Origin: Dokdonella sp041395345
GTDB taxonomy: Bacteria; Pseudomonadota; Gammaproteobacteria; Xanthomonadales; Rhodanobacteraceae
Direction: 5' to 3'
DNA length: 64,000 bases
Assembly (NCBI RefSeq): GCF_041395345.1
Contig: NZ_JAWLAR010000001.1
Location: 62,001-126,000 of the forward strand
Position numbers and translations under genes: made by a program. Positions within the stretch are counted from its first letter, which is position 1, and the number at the start of each line of letters is the position of its first letter. The notes beneath the pieces were generated by a model, which was not told the origin of the DNA, made no database searches, and saw only the letters and a list, made by a program, of their open reading frames with translations. Shown piece by piece: positions 33,766 through 42,137 of the stretch.

Positions 33766-35331
33766 CTAGTTGCAGTCAAACGGCAGCAGGTCCGCCGCCA
33801 TGCTCGACTCGCAACGCCAGCCGCCGCCCGTGTAGGTCCATTCGATGCGCTCGATGCGGGCGGCGAACGGAATGTCCGAAGATGAGGAAAGGCGCACCGT
33901 CACCGTGCATTCCGGGGCTATGCCACCAATCTGAATGGCCTCGATCCAGGCGTTGTTCGATGTGCGCTCCTCGGCCGGACAGTCTCCGCCGCCATCGGCA
34001 ATCGCAGCCACTTCGGCCTGGGTTTCGGTGGCGACCATGAACACCGACGTCATGCCGGCGCGGACGGCCGCAGCTTCATCAGCCTCCACGCCCGAGCTGG
34101 TATCCATGGACTCGGCAAGATCGGAGAAATCGGACATGTCCATTTCCGCCATCTCCGACTCGGCCATGTTCATCTCGCTGGAGGCCATGCCCATGAACTG
34201 GCTCATCACGTAGCCCCAGCTCGCAAACATGATCACGATGCCCAGAATCGGCAGGCAGTTGAGAACCCAGCCATACCAGGGCATTTTCGGCCGCTCGGTG
34301 GGCATCGGCTTGCCCGGTTCCACATCGCGGAAAACCACGCAGCAGCCGGCCATCATGTCGTGCAGCGCCTGCTTGCGGCTCGTGAAGCCGGCCATCATGT
34401 AGCCGACATTCATGATCATGCCGGATACGATCTTGCCGAAGAAGCGTCCTGTCGCGCGGCCGAATCCGATGCGCTGACCCTTGTCGTCGGTGACCTTGAT
34501 GCCCATCACCTGCTTGCCGGGCGTTGCCTGCCTGGGGCCGCTTTCGAACTTGGCGAAGTACAGCCACATGATCGCGATCAAGCCGACGTAACCCAGGAAC
34601 ATGATGAAGAACACCAGGCCCGGCGAGTCCGAAGCCAGCCAGCCGAGTCCGCCGATCACGGCGAAGAAGATCAGCGAGACGACGCTGAGAATGATCGAGT
34701 CGAGCATGTAGGCCGCAACGCGACGCCAGAAGCCGGCGTTGACGATGTTGCCTTCCGGCAGGAGTTCGCCCGGCGCCATGCTTGCACCGCTCGCAGCAGG
34801 TGCAGCGGCGGGAGTCGCCGCAGACATGCGCATTTCCGGAGCAGGGGTTGACGCCGCCCTGGGCTGGGCTGCCACGGTTTCCGGGCTCAACGTGCTGAAC
34901 GCCACGGTGGCCTGCTGGTCCGCATCCATGGATGGCGCAGCCGGGGTGATGAAGGGTCGCCAGTTGGCGCTGCCCACGGTCGCAACACTGATGCTGGATG
35001 GCCAGGCGCCGCTGCGCACCCGATCCTCGACATAGGCATGCGGCATCGGGCCACGCGGAGAACCGTCGACGAGTACGAACAGGTTGTCGTCGCTGCCCAT
35101 GGCCTGCAGTTCGGTGGCCGCGCCGACGGCGGAAGCGCCGTCCTGCAGCTTTTGCAGCTTGGCCAGATCGTCGCTTTCCTTGATGGAAATGGGCGCACGA
35201 GCCAGCAGCTCGGCCTTCAGGCGATCGGGCTCCATGCGGAAATAGGCAGCCAATGCAGGCCAGACGTTGGCGGCATCGAATCCGGGCAATACCTCACCGG
35301 TCAGGACCAGGGCGTGCTTGATGGGTTCCAT
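33766..35331 (-). CDS. RDD membrane protein with GYF_2-like N-region and diverged pilin-like C-terminus (paralogue 1)
   Basis: A 521-residue protein with the same layout as its neighbour at 35466-36809. Residues 1-75 carry ALVLTGEVLPGFDAANVWPALAAYFRMEPDRLKAELLARAPISIKES. Residues 82-127 (LFVLVDGSPRGPMPHAYVEDRVRSGAWPSSISVATVGSANWRPF) look GYF_2-like. An Ala/Pro linker leads to an RDD domain at about 200-350 (GFWRRVAAYMLDSIILSVV, ATPGKQVMGIKVTDDKGQRIGFGRATGRFF, RKQALHDMMAGCCVVFRD). A further membrane helix follows, then a Met/Ser/Asp/Glu-rich stretch (SSEMNMAESEMAEMDMSDFSDLAES). The C-terminus CTVTVRLSSSSDIPFAARIERIEWTYTGGGWRCESSMAADLLPFDCN resembles a type IV pilin tail. Unlike paralogue 2, the pilin-like YQDY helix is gone. 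Function unknown. Confidence 0.85.
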   Translation of the reverse strand: MEPIKHALVLTGEVLPGFDAANVWPALAAYFRMEPDRLKAELLARAPISIKESDDLAKLQKLQDGASAVGAATELQAMGSDDNLFVLVDGSPRGPMPHAYVEDRVRSGAWPSSISVATVGSANWRPFITPAAPSMDADQQATVAFSTLSPETVAAQPRAASTPAPEMRMSAATPAAAPAASGASMAPGELLPEGNIVNAGFWRRVAAYMLDSIILSVVSLIFFAVIGGLGWLASDSPGLVFFIMFLGYVGLIAIMWLYFAKFESGPRQATPGKQVMGIKVTDDKGQRIGFGRATGRFFGKIVSGMIMNVGYMMAGFTSRKQALHDMMAGCCVVFRDVEPGKPMPTERPKMPWYGWVLNCLPILGIVIMFASWGYVMSQFMGMASSEMNMAESEMAEMDMSDFSDLAESMDTSSGVEADEAAAVRAGMTSVFMVATETQAEVAAIADGGGDCPAEERTSNNAWIEAIQIGGIAPECTVTVRLSSSSDIPFAARIERIEWTYTGGGWRCESSMAADLLPFDCN

Positions 35332-35465
35332 TGTTTACCTTCCCCGTATTGGTTGAGTTCGTGGTCAGGGACAACGACCGATTTCGCCGCCCGGTGGTTT
35401 TCAAGTATCGCCGTCCGCTTGCGGTTATGCACGCCTCCCCGGTCGAAGGCTTCTGCGGCAGTGCG

Positions 35466-36809
35466 TCATCGACAGGCGGCGGGCAGATACCTTGATTCTA
35501 CGGATGAAACGCAGCTCCAGTCGTTGTCGCCAATATAGGCCCACTCGATCGACTCGTCGCGCGCTGCATCGGGCACGTCCGGACCCGAGGCAAAGGTCAG
35601 CGTGATCACGCAGTCCGGCGCGGTTCCGGCAATGCGGATGGAGTCGACCAGGGGACTGGAGCTGTTGCGCAAGCCCTGCGGGCACGGCTCGCTGGCAATG
35701 ACTGCCTGACTGACTTCGATCTTGGCCGGCGATACCTCGATGAAGGCCTCGGAAATTCTGGCTCGTACGACGTAGTCCTGATAGGCCGGAACGGCAATGG
35801 CGGCGAGGATGGCCAGCGGGAAGAGCGCCAGCAGCAAGCCGTTGACGACCCATCCGTACCACGGCATCGGCGGTCGCACCGTTGGCAGCGCCTGCCCGGG
35901 TTTGACCGTGTTGAAGACGACACAGGTATCGGCGATCAGGTCGTGCAGGGCCTGCTTGCGCGTCGTCCATCCGGCCAGCATGTAACCGATGTAGAAGGTG
36001 ATATGGGAGATCGCGGCCGCAAAGAAGCGGCCCGTAGCCTGCCCGAAACCCAAGCGTTGGCCCTTGCCATCGGTGACGATCAGGCCCATCGCACGTTTGC
36101 CCAAAGTGGCCTGGACGGCGGAGCTCTCCTGCAGCGCAAAGTACAGCCAGTAGCCGACAAAATAGACGATGACGCCCAGCAGCGGAATGATCATCAGGAT
36201 CATGGCGGGAATGGCGATGATCAGGCCATCGATCAGATAGGCAGCGCTGCGGCGCCAGAACCCGGCATGGATGGCAGGCCCGGCCGGCAACGGGAGCAGC
36301 GGATCCTTCTTGCTGGCAATGCTGTCGGCAACGCGTGCGATCTTGGCTGCGACCGTATCCTCGGGATCGACCTCGTTTGCGGCATTGCCGTTCAGCGCTG
36401 GCGGCGGTGCGCTCACTTCGGGCCCCGGATCGAATGTGCGCCAGTCGGTGCTGCCTACCGGGGCAACCTTGACCGAGGCCGGCCAGCCACCGCGGCGCAG
36501 TCGTTTTTCAATGTAGCTGCGCGGCAGGGGCCCGCGCGGCACGTTGTCGACCAATACGAAATGGCTGCCGCCATCCAGCGCGTGCACTTCGCTGAGCGCA
36601 CCGAGTTCGGTCAATCGGGTCTGGCGCTGGGTGAGGTCGGCAAGATCCGACGACTCCTTGACCGTCATCGGCACGCGCGCCAGCACATCGGACTTCAGTC
36701 GGGCCTCGTCGATCCTGAAGTAGCTGGCAACAGCGGGCCAGACCTTTTCGGCGTCAAAACCGGGTAGCAGCTCACCGGTCAAAACCAACGCACGCTTCGT
36801 GTTTTCCAT
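35466..36809 (-). CDS. RDD membrane protein fused to a type IV pilin-like C-terminal domain (paralogue 2)
   Basis: A 447-residue protein starting at MENTKRALVLTGELLPGFDAEKVW; a longer frame upstream is not supported. Residues 1-75 match the N-domain of paralogue 1. A GYF_2-like segment lies at 83-126 (HFVLVDNVPRGPLPRSYIEKRLRRGGWPASVKVAPVGSTDWRTF). The RDD domain spans 181-305 (GFWRRSAAYLIDGLIIAI, ATLGKRAMGLIVTDGKGQRLGFGQATGRFF, KQALHDLIADTCVVFN). After MPWYGWVVNG, residues 330-356 read FPLAILAAIAVPAYQDYVVRARISEAF, the N-terminal helix of a PilA-type pilin. The tail DCVITLTF...WSCVSSVESRYLPAACR (399-447) is a pilin C-terminus with paired Cys400, Cys433 and Cys446. The prepilin leader and its Gly-Phe cleavage site are absent, so it cannot be processed as a normal pilin. 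Function unknown. Confidence 0.88.
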   Translation of the reverse strand: MENTKRALVLTGELLPGFDAEKVWPAVASYFRIDEARLKSDVLARVPMTVKESSDLADLTQRQTRLTELGALSEVHALDGGSHFVLVDNVPRGPLPRSYIEKRLRRGGWPASVKVAPVGSTDWRTFDPGPEVSAPPPALNGNAANEVDPEDTVAAKIARVADSIASKKDPLLPLPAGPAIHAGFWRRSAAYLIDGLIIAIPAMILMIIPLLGVIVYFVGYWLYFALQESSAVQATLGKRAMGLIVTDGKGQRLGFGQATGRFFAAAISHITFYIGYMLAGWTTRKQALHDLIADTCVVFNTVKPGQALPTVRPPMPWYGWVVNGLLLALFPLAILAAIAVPAYQDYVVRARISEAFIEVSPAKIEVSQAVIASEPCPQGLRNSSSPLVDSIRIAGTAPDCVITLTFASGPDVPDAARDESIEWAYIGDNDWSCVSSVESRYLPAACR

Positions 36810-36879
36810 CGTTTCCGCTTCCCCTCGCAGATGTCGGTCCTGGCGCGCCGTCGCGCCTGCCCTTTCTGATCCGTATCGA

Positions 36880-38160
36880 TCAGCGTTCGAGTATGGCGGT
36901 GACCCCCATGCCACCTGCCGTGCAGATCGAAATAAGCCCACGGCCCGTGCCTTTCTCCTCAAGCAACTTGGCCAGGGTAGCGACGATGCGTCCGCCGGTT
37001 GCGGCGAACGGGTGGCCGAGGGCAAGGCTCGATCCGTTGACGTTCAATTTGGCTGGATCGATTTCTCCGAGCGGCTTCTTCAGGCCGAGTCGGTTCTTGC
37101 AATAGTCCTTCGACTCCCATGCGCGCAAGGTGCACAGCACCTGGGCCGCAAAGGCTTCGTGGATCTCGTAGAAATCGAAATCCTGCAGACTCAACCCGGC
37201 ATTCTTGAGCATGCGCGGTACAGCCACGGTCGGCGCCATGAGGAGGCCTTCGCCGTGCACATAGTCGACCGCGGCGACTTCGGCATGGGTCAGCCAGGCC
37301 TGCACCTGGAGGCCGCGATCCCGGGCCCAGGCCTCGCTGCCGAGCAGGACAGCGGAAGCGCCATCGCTGAGCGGCGTCGAATTGCCAGCGGTCAGCGTGC
37401 CGTGACCGGAAGTCTTGTCGAAGGCGGGTTTCAGGGTGGCGAGTTTTTCCAGCGTGGTGTCGGGGCGCAGGATGTTGTCGCGATCAAGGCCGCGGAACGG
37501 CACGACCAGATCCTTGAAGAATCCACGCTCATAGGCTGCTGCCGCCTTCTGGTGACTTTCCCAGGCCAGCTTGTCCTGGTCCTCGCGAGAGATCTTCCAT
37601 TCGCGCGCCATCATCTCGCAGTGATCGCCCATGGACTTGCCCGTGCGCGGCTCGGCCACGCCGGGAAACGACGGGGCCAGTTCGCCAAACGAGAATCCGC
37701 GGATCGCCGTCTTGACCTTGTCGGCCGGCTTGCGCGCGCGGTTCACGGCCAGCAGGCGTTGCTGCAGGGCGCGACCATAGACGATCGGCACATCGCTGGT
37801 GGTGTCGCTGCCACCTCCGATGCCGGCCTCGATCTGGCCGTTGGCGATCTTGTTGCCGATCAGGATGGCATTGTCGAGACCGGTGCCGCAGGCGCGCGCC
37901 GTGGTGATGCCGGGGGTGGTCGGTGCCAGGCCCGATGACAACACGGCTTCGCGTGCGAGATTCCACTCGGACGGATGCTTGATCACGGCACCGAGGGCGA
38001 CTTCGCCCAACTCGACGCCATGCAGGCCGTAGCGTTCGACCAGTGAGCCAAGTGTCTTCACCGACATGCCGAAATTGCCGATGTCGGCATACGCGGTATT
38101 GTTGCGGCAGAACGGAATCCGCACACCGCCTATGACACCGACACGCTTGATCGCAGTCAC
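36880..38160 (-). CDS. Acetyl-CoA C-acyltransferase (thiolase, FadI/FadA-like)
   Basis: A 426-residue thiolase that cleaves 3-ketoacyl-CoA or condenses acetyl-CoA. Catalytic residues are all present: Cys91 in TTARACGTGLDNAI, His in YEIHEAFAAQ, His in LALGHPFAATGGR and the C-terminal Cys in ISICTAGGMG. NSTPLSDGASAVLLG and NVNGSSLALGHPF are standard. The long form and the HEAFAAQVLCTLRAWESKDYCKNRLG stretch resemble FadI-type trifunctional-complex thiolases. No FadJ/FadB partner is adjacent, so chain-length preference is unknown. Confidence 0.92.
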   Translation of the reverse strand: MTAIKRVGVIGGVRIPFCRNNTAYADIGNFGMSVKTLGSLVERYGLHGVELGEVALGAVIKHPSEWNLAREAVLSSGLAPTTPGITTARACGTGLDNAILIGNKIANGQIEAGIGGGSDTTSDVPIVYGRALQQRLLAVNRARKPADKVKTAIRGFSFGELAPSFPGVAEPRTGKSMGDHCEMMAREWKISREDQDKLAWESHQKAAAAYERGFFKDLVVPFRGLDRDNILRPDTTLEKLATLKPAFDKTSGHGTLTAGNSTPLSDGASAVLLGSEAWARDRGLQVQAWLTHAEVAAVDYVHGEGLLMAPTVAVPRMLKNAGLSLQDFDFYEIHEAFAAQVLCTLRAWESKDYCKNRLGLKKPLGEIDPAKLNVNGSSLALGHPFAATGGRIVATLAKLLEEKGTGRGLISICTAGGMGVTAILER

Positions 38161-38266
38161 GTCGAACCTCGCTTCAGGGAATCAGAATGCGGGGACATTA
38201 TGCAACGCCCACAGCGCAGATGCCGCATTCAATGTCGAAGAAACGCGATTGCGAAGGCCGGCCCTT

Positions 38267-39193
38267 TCAGCGTGGCGCTGCGCCCCATGCAGCTTCATTG
38301 CCTTTCCACATCCCGAGGAACCATTCGCGGAACATCGGAATTTCTTCGCCACGTGAATCATCGGAGAGATCTTCCCAAAGCGCCATCGGCGCCCGCTGGC
38401 CGGTGACGACATCGAGGATGCCGTCGAAAAGCTCGGTCCACAGCGGGGAATACGCGACGCGCCCGGAGGCCGACTGCGCCCTCTGCCGGGCGGCTTCGAG
38501 ATCGGAATTCGCGCCTCGGCGCACGCCGATGGCCTGCACCCACGGAGAATCGGCCAGGAGCAGGGCGAGATCGAATCCGGCGCGGTCGAGGAAGATGCGC
38601 ACTTCCTCGGGCGAGGAAAACTGGTTGCGTGCCACGTCCTTGCGCTTGGCATGATCCGCTGCCCGGTACTGCTCGATCTCGAGCGCATAGCGGCGCCAGC
38701 CCACCCGGCTGGCCATGTTCCATACATCGAAATAGACCAGGCCCCCCGGCTTGATCACGCGGGCCATTTCTTCCAGATAGAGAAAGAAGTCTTCCTTGTC
38801 CATGTGGATGAACACGGCGACGCAGTAGGCCTTGTCGAAACTGGCATCGGCCAGCGGCTGCAAGCTTGAGCGATGCAATTCGGTGAAGCCGACATTGGTA
38901 TGGTCGGCCAGTCGCTCGCGTGCCACCTGGATCATGTTCGACGAGATATCCGAACCTTCCCAATGTGCCACGCGCGGCGCGATCTCGCGCCCGATGCGAC
39001 CCACGCCGCAACCCAGCTCCAGGACGCGATCGGTGGCTTGCAGATCGAGCGCGGCTGCAACCTGATGGGCACTGTAGGTGCCGGTCAGACGCGCCGTTTC
39101 CTCATTCGTGCTGCCATCGACTGCAATGAATGCACCATCCGGCGTGGATGCCTTTTCATTCCAGAAATTCTTGTAGTTCTTCTGCGATTCCAT
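38267..39193 (-). CDS. Class I SAM-dependent methyltransferase
   Basis: A 308-residue protein starting MESQKNYKNFWNEKASTPDGAFIAVDGSTNEE; the open frame continues upstream without homology. The SAM-binding core is at about 60-140: VLELGCGVGRIGREIAPRV (motif I), WEGSDISSNMIQVARERL (acidic loop), FDKAYCVAVFIHMDKEDFFLYLEEMARVIKPGGLVYFDVWN (motifs IV-VI). The C-terminal 120 residues are variable and probably set substrate choice. Substrate unknown. Confidence 0.85.
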   Translation of the reverse strand: MESQKNYKNFWNEKASTPDGAFIAVDGSTNEETARLTGTYSAHQVAAALDLQATDRVLELGCGVGRIGREIAPRVAHWEGSDISSNMIQVARERLADHTNVGFTELHRSSLQPLADASFDKAYCVAVFIHMDKEDFFLYLEEMARVIKPGGLVYFDVWNMASRVGWRRYALEIEQYRAADHAKRKDVARNQFSSPEEVRIFLDRAGFDLALLLADSPWVQAIGVRRGANSDLEAARQRAQSASGRVAYSPLWTELFDGILDVVTGQRAPMALWEDLSDDSRGEEIPMFREWFLGMWKGNEAAWGAAPR

Positions 39194-39487
39194 GGGATTG
39201 CACGATCCGGACAGGGGGCGCGATGGTACACTGCGGCCCCCACCGCGAAAACCATCAGCGGATCCGTTTGCGGCAGCGCGACTGGCGCAAGGCAAGCGGA
39301 AGTCGCCATGGTGACCTCTTGATGGGGGCGAGGAGCGTCACGGCAGTGGCGGGCCAGATCAGGCGATCTCCGCAGCGACCGGAATACGCCACGAGCGACG
39401 TATCCAGCAACAAGCCGAAGATGAAAACCTGCCCGTTCGACTCAAACTTGAAGATGTCCGGTGATCGCATGAAGAGTCCGGGCTGAC

Positions 39488-40312
39488 GTGGCGGTCTCAT
39501 CACAGGCACCCGGAGCCGATGCGGCGCGATCCCACCTCATGGCCCTGGTCGCGGTGGAGTGCGAGGCCCCGGGCGCGCCGCCCAGAGCCGCACTTGACCG
39601 ACAGATGGCCAGCGTCCTGGCCGATGCCCTGGCTCAAGATCTGGTCACCCAGATTCCGCAGATCGGCCTGCTCGATTTCGTGGTTGTCGGTGCACTTTAC
39701 GATCAGGCACAGGTCCTGCGTCCTCACTGGCCCTTGTACGCATCGATGGCAGACGCGCTGGAGCGGCTGCCACGAGAATCTGGCGAGAGCCACGTGGTTG
39801 CCCTCGGCACTCATGGGGGCCGCTTGCCGTTGTCGATTCTCGAGCCGGAGCCGGAACTGTTCGGCAGCCCGATGCTGGTCATGCCCTGGCTCCTGAGCGG
39901 ACCGGGCGACGTGATCGGCAAGGTGGCGCAACGTCTGGAACAGGAGTTGATGGAGCGCGGCCTGATCGGAGCCGAACTTGCCCTGGCCATCGGCGAGGCG
40001 TTTGGCATCAAGACCGCGCATGCGCGCCACATGACCACGCTCGATCTGTGTGCGCTGGCCTGCGCGCAATACGAACACGCGGGATTGGGCGCGCTTTGGC
40101 AGATCATCGAAACGGCCTTGCTGAGGCCGGACCAGGAGATCGGCGTCAATCTGGATGACGGAAGTTCACTGTGGTTTCGAGACAGAACAGTTCACTTTGA
40201 ATCCCGCGACAGTCGCCTGCTCGCACAATACCGCGCCATTCTCGGCGCGCACGGAATCGTGGTCGTGGCGATCGGTCGGGGCGGCCCCGACGCGGGGCCG
40301 GGCAGCGCCTAG
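39488..40312 (+). CDS. Hypothetical protein
   Basis: A 274-residue soluble protein starting at GTG 39488. It has no signal peptide and no membrane helix. It contains IPQIGLLDFVVVGALYDQAQVLRPHWPLYASMADALERL, the segment SPMLVMPWLLSGPGDVIGKVAQRLEQELMERGLIGAELALAIGEAFGIKTAHARHMTTLDLCALACAQYEHAGL, and a beta-rich C-terminus VNLDDGSSLWFRDRTVHFES. I do not recognise it. The 294-base divergent spacer upstream is shared with the methyltransferase gene. Its 3' end overlaps the convergent GNAT gene by 4 bases. Confidence 0.7.
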   Translation: MAVSSQAPGADAARSHLMALVAVECEAPGAPPRAALDRQMASVLADALAQDLVTQIPQIGLLDFVVVGALYDQAQVLRPHWPLYASMADALERLPRESGESHVVALGTHGGRLPLSILEPEPELFGSPMLVMPWLLSGPGDVIGKVAQRLEQELMERGLIGAELALAIGEAFGIKTAHARHMTTLDLCALACAQYEHAGLGALWQIIETALLRPDQEIGVNLDDGSSLWFRDRTVHFESRDSRLLAQYRAILGAHGIVVVAIGRGGPDAGPGSA

Positions 40313-40782
40313 GCCGTAAAGTCGATGAATCCGGTCTGCAGCATGCGATAACCGGCGTCGCGCATGCCCAGCGATGCATAGGTGGCCTGTGCATCGTGAT
40401 TCTCGTTTTCGACGTAGAGACGCAGCCCGACCACAGCAGCGGTGGCGCGAGCGCGTGACTCGGTATCCGCATACAGTGCGCTGAATACCCCGCTCCGGCG
40501 TGCTTGCGGCGTGACATAGACACTCTGTATCCACCACCAGTCGCCATTGCGCCAGTCGCTCCACTCATAGCTGACCATCAGGCTGCCTACTGCCACGCCA
40601 TCGCGCTCGGCCACCCTATAGAAGCCGCGACGCGGATCGGCGAACACGGCCTCGGTGCCGCGTGTCAGCAGTTGCCTGTCGAGAGTCTTGTGTTCGGTTT
40701 CCAATGCCATGGCCGCATTGCAGTCGACCAGGAAGGGGATGTCGGCTGCAGTTGCGGCGCGGATCGTGATGGCGTTGCTCAT
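40309..40782 (-). CDS. GNAT family N-acetyltransferase
   Basis: A 157-residue GNAT enzyme. It starts MSNAITIRAATAADIPFLVDCNAAMALETEHKTLD, typical of the fold. The acetyl-CoA binding region is SVYVTPQARRSGVFSALYADTESRARA (about 93-120, Q/R-x-x-G pattern RRSGVFS), followed by GLRLYVENENHDAQATYASLGM. Substrate unknown. Its start overlaps the stop of the upstream 452-residue gene by 4 bases, making it the last member of the ntrB operon. Confidence 0.87.
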   Translation of the reverse strand: MSNAITIRAATAADIPFLVDCNAAMALETEHKTLDRQLLTRGTEAVFADPRRGFYRVAERDGVAVGSLMVSYEWSDWRNGDWWWIQSVYVTPQARRSGVFSALYADTESRARATAAVVGLRLYVENENHDAQATYASLGMRDAGYRMLQTGFIDFTA

Positions 40783-42137
40783 GGGGTGTATTCCGTTTTG
40801 GTGGCCAATGGCAGCGAGAATCGCGCCGAGCGCCTCGTGTACAGGTTCTCGACCCAGATCGAACGACCATCCTCGGAGATACCGGTGGGGCGCGAGCCTG
40901 TGCGCAAGTGGTCTGGACGCGCGTCGAAGCGTTGCTGCAGGGATTGACCGTTGCCCTCGGTCTCACGCAGCCAGACCAGGGTCGCGGCCAGACGCAGATG
41001 CGCAGCGGAGTCGAGAAGTCGTTCGTGATACTCATTGAATTCCGGAGCTCCGATCCGGGTCAGGATGCATCCGACCTTGTTCGCCTGGCAGTCGAACCAG
41101 TCGATCTCCAGTGGCGGCCTCACGGGAAGCCTGTCCTCAAGCGCCTGCGTGGCGTCCTCTGCCTTGCAGTAGGCTTCGGTTTCCCTCGCGCGCCAGGCGC
41201 GAACACGCGATGCATCGAATACCAGGGGTTGTGTATTGCGCTCCAGCCAGCCCTTCTGCGCGCTGTCTTTTCCAGTTGAAACCAGTGGATCCAGCAAGTC
41301 ATCGATATAAGCAAATTCCCCGATCATGGCCGAGCAGAGGGAAACCTCCCCGGCAACAACCGGTACCAGCGCTGCATCGCAGTCAGCAGGCAAGGGCTTG
41401 GCAGCATCCATCTCGGCCAACATGTCGGCAAGCAGCGCGATATCGGCATCGCGACGGGATGCGGCAAGCATGGTCTGAACCAGTGATCGGTTGTCGCGCC
41501 CGAAGCGTCTCCACGTGGAGAGATTGCGACAAACACCTGCCAGAGCCTGCTCGTGCATGCCATCCACGAACATCAGGGCCAGTTGGCTGGTACGCAATCG
41601 CTGAGGCAGCCTGCTGTGCACGGTAGTGGTGACAGCCATGCTGAGTACGGGCGGGAAGTCGTTGTGGAGATATTCGTGATCTTCAATCGCTACCGCTCGC
41701 TGAAGAAGTCGATCGTGTCTGGCCAGAGCCTCACGCGTGGATTCGGGGTTCTCACGCACGGTCGCCAGACAGCTTTCAGGTGTGTCCTCGCACAGGGCCG
41801 TTGACCGCGCATCGGGCACGTCAAGGTCCGGTAATTCATTCGAAGGAAACTGCAGCTCTTCGCCGGTCAATGACAAGTTGCTGCGAACGTACTCGACGTC
41901 ACGTGCGGCAAGGCGCTCGAAATCGGTGTCGGGAACATCCTTCGCGAACAGCCACAGGGTCGCAAATGCATTTCGTCCTTGAGGCGCAACGTATGGCACT
42001 TCCACCAGCTCGAGTGCGGCCTGCTCGTCTGCGGTGGGTCCGCGCAAGCGGTGCCAGGCGATATTGAGCAGGAACAGGATAATCACGCCCAGCAACAGCA
42101 GAAGAAGCCACTTGATGAATTGTCGTGTCCATTTCAT
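40779..42137 (-). CDS. Hypothetical membrane-anchored protein
   Basis: A 452-residue protein with one N-terminal membrane helix (MKWTRQFIKWLLLLLLGVIILFLLNIAWHRL) and a large, probably periplasmic domain with scattered cysteines (ALCEDTPESCLATV, LAGVCRNL, PADCDAALV, VSLCSAMIG, DCQANKVGCILTRI). The tail RSIWVENLYTRRSARFSLPLATKTEYTP looks like a beta hairpin. No family recognised. Both ends overlap neighbours by 4 bases (ntrC upstream, GNAT downstream), so it is translated in a coupled operon with the nitrogen regulators. Confidence 0.75.
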   Translation of the reverse strand: MKWTRQFIKWLLLLLLGVIILFLLNIAWHRLRGPTADEQAALELVEVPYVAPQGRNAFATLWLFAKDVPDTDFERLAARDVEYVRSNLSLTGEELQFPSNELPDLDVPDARSTALCEDTPESCLATVRENPESTREALARHDRLLQRAVAIEDHEYLHNDFPPVLSMAVTTTVHSRLPQRLRTSQLALMFVDGMHEQALAGVCRNLSTWRRFGRDNRSLVQTMLAASRRDADIALLADMLAEMDAAKPLPADCDAALVPVVAGEVSLCSAMIGEFAYIDDLLDPLVSTGKDSAQKGWLERNTQPLVFDASRVRAWRARETEAYCKAEDATQALEDRLPVRPPLEIDWFDCQANKVGCILTRIGAPEFNEYHERLLDSAAHLRLAATLVWLRETEGNGQSLQQRFDARPDHLRTGSRPTGISEDGRSIWVENLYTRRSARFSLPLATKTEYTP

